In this document: one piece after another, positions 63,294-64,000 of the stretch
How positions within the stretch are numbered: the first letter of the stretch is position 1
How the letters are laid out: each line of letters begins with the position of its first letter
Origin: Paracyclopina nana
Lineage: Eukaryota > Arthropoda > Copepoda > Cyclopoida > Cyclopettidae
Assembly (NCBI GenBank): GCA_019096065.1
Contig: JAGUCH010000003.1
Location: forward strand, 6,014,001-6,078,000
Direction of reading: 5' to 3'
Length of the DNA: 64,000 bases
Made by a program: the position numbers and the translations under genes
Notes under the pieces: generated by a model
What the model saw: only the letters and a program-made list of their open reading frames with translations
Told to the model about the DNA's origin: nothing
Databases searched by the model: none

Positions 63294-64000
63294 TTAATAC
63301 TTATCCAAAGCAGAATGAATTTTCCTCACCTGAGCCAATCTTTTCTTGTACTGGAATTCATACTCTCCTGGCCTTTGCTTAGGCATGAAATGATTTGCTC
63401 GAGCAAAAACTTGCTTCAACTCCCCTAAGTCAAGCAGTGACACGGGATCCACATTATTTTTGAATACCAACCCACACAAGTATTCGGTATAGTGAATCCT
63501 AAGTAGGGGTATGTGTTTTAAAACAATATAAATAATTCCAATATTGACCATGACATACTTGCAATAGCCTGCATAACTTTGGGGTGCAATTTCATTGCAC
63601 AATCCATCTACGAGTCCATCCGAGGATTCTTTCTGAACTTGTACCCTGCATCTTGCAATAAGTTGGCCCTTTAGATCTTCAGGCATTTCAGTAGAGTAAT
63701 CGATGCTGTTTGTCTGTAGAACACAACAAGTGTGAAGCTCATTATTTGAGCTAGTTTTATGCTCTGATACCTTCAAAAGTCGTTGCAAGTCTCCTGGCTC
63801 TTTATCCCTCAAGTAAAACAGGCAATGTCTAGGGTGATGAGCATGAAGTCCCATTTTCGCACATGCTGGCCCCTTTCCACATTTAACGCCCATTTTAAAT
63901 GGGCGCTCACAGCCAATGCAGAACTCATATTTGCACTGAGTGCAAGTGAAGTGCATGCACCCTCCCTTGGTGAGGGTGTAGCGAAATTTGCAATTTGGGC
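63294..64000 (-). CDS. RNF31: E3 ubiquitin ligase HOIP/RNF31 (LUBAC), C-terminal part
   Basis: Exons 64000-63771 (cut by the window edge), 63713-63559 and 63498-63294 give the last 196 or so residues. HOIP makes linear (Met1-linked) ubiquitin chains; the insect homologue is LUBEL. The visible part starts in RING2 at PNCKFRYTLTKGGCMHF, with the catalytic Cys of GGCMHF present. Zinc ligands follow (CTQCKYEFCIGC), then the HOIP-specific HHPRHCLFYLRD. The linear-chain-determining domain is intact, with SYAGYCKIHYTEYLCGLV formed by splicing across a 60-bp intron. The end (KRLAQVRKIHSALDKY) is the family ending. The N-terminal part with zinc fingers, UBA and RING1 must lie to the right. Confidence 0.93.
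   Translation of the reverse strand, partial: PNCKFRYTLTKGGCMHFTCTQCKYEFCIGCERPFKMGVKCGKGPACAKMGLHAHHPRHCLFYLRDKEPGDLQRLLKVSEHKTSSNNELHTCCVLQTNSIDYSTEMPEDLKGQLIARCRVQVQKESSDGLVDGLCNEIAPQSYAGYCKYVMVNIGIIYIVLKHIPLLRIHYTEYLCGLVFKNNVDPVSLLDLGELKQVFARANHFMPKQRPGEYEFQYKKRLAQVRKIHSALDKY

Overview
The window is animal nuclear DNA: intron-split genes on both strands, mostly with GT-AG introns of about 50-70 bp (the shortest I placed is 51 bp), AATAAA signals close to stop codons, and no bacterial-style operons. The gene families (arthropod-type troponin C, dumpy-like EGF modules, a nuclear receptor with a CRAFFRR P-box, a BEL/Pao retrotransposon) point to an arthropod, most likely a crustacean. I cannot name a species. 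All gene models are my own splicing of the sequence, with reading phase checked at every junction.

Left part (1-17.2 kb): a verprolin/WIP gene with possible alternative first exons; a complete CAD gene, the fused first three enzymes of pyrimidine synthesis, behind a promoter with a CACGTG E-box and a TGACGTCA box; an unknown secreted helical protein; the mitochondrial transcription elongation factor TEFM; and, converging on it, a polypeptide GalNAc-transferase.

Middle (18.0-37.4 kb): a small dumpy-like EGF-repeat gene whose last intron is about 18.4 kb long. Inside that intron lie a 389-bp mariner-type MITE, an antisense nuclear-receptor gene with what look like two ligand-binding domains in tandem, a whole-looking 13.6-kb BEL/Pao retrotransposon with identical 485-bp LTRs, and a degenerate 61-bp minisatellite. 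The BEL element has a second long open reading frame after gag-pol, and it is studded with close to fifty tiny palindromes that share the core GC-AAT-GC or GC-ATT-GC. Those palindromes are the most unusual signal in the window.

Right part (37.4-64 kb): troponin C, an SLC35F6-type transporter, a two-sushi-domain surface protein, heparanase, a tandem pair of xyloside xylosyltransferase (XXYLT1-like) genes, an unknown single-pass membrane protein with a 2-kb intron, two uncharacterised genes (one with a C2HC finger), a candidate 42-residue membrane microprotein, eIF2-gamma, and the C-terminal end of the LUBAC ubiquitin ligase HOIP/RNF31, which runs off the right edge. Hairpin-forming inverted repeats at 51.5 and 54.7 kb and two tRNA-like sequences at 54.3-54.5 kb lie in the gene-poor parts. 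Most genes are housekeeping or tissue genes without an obvious joint pathway. Several convergent neighbours are packed so tightly that their 3' ends must overlap.
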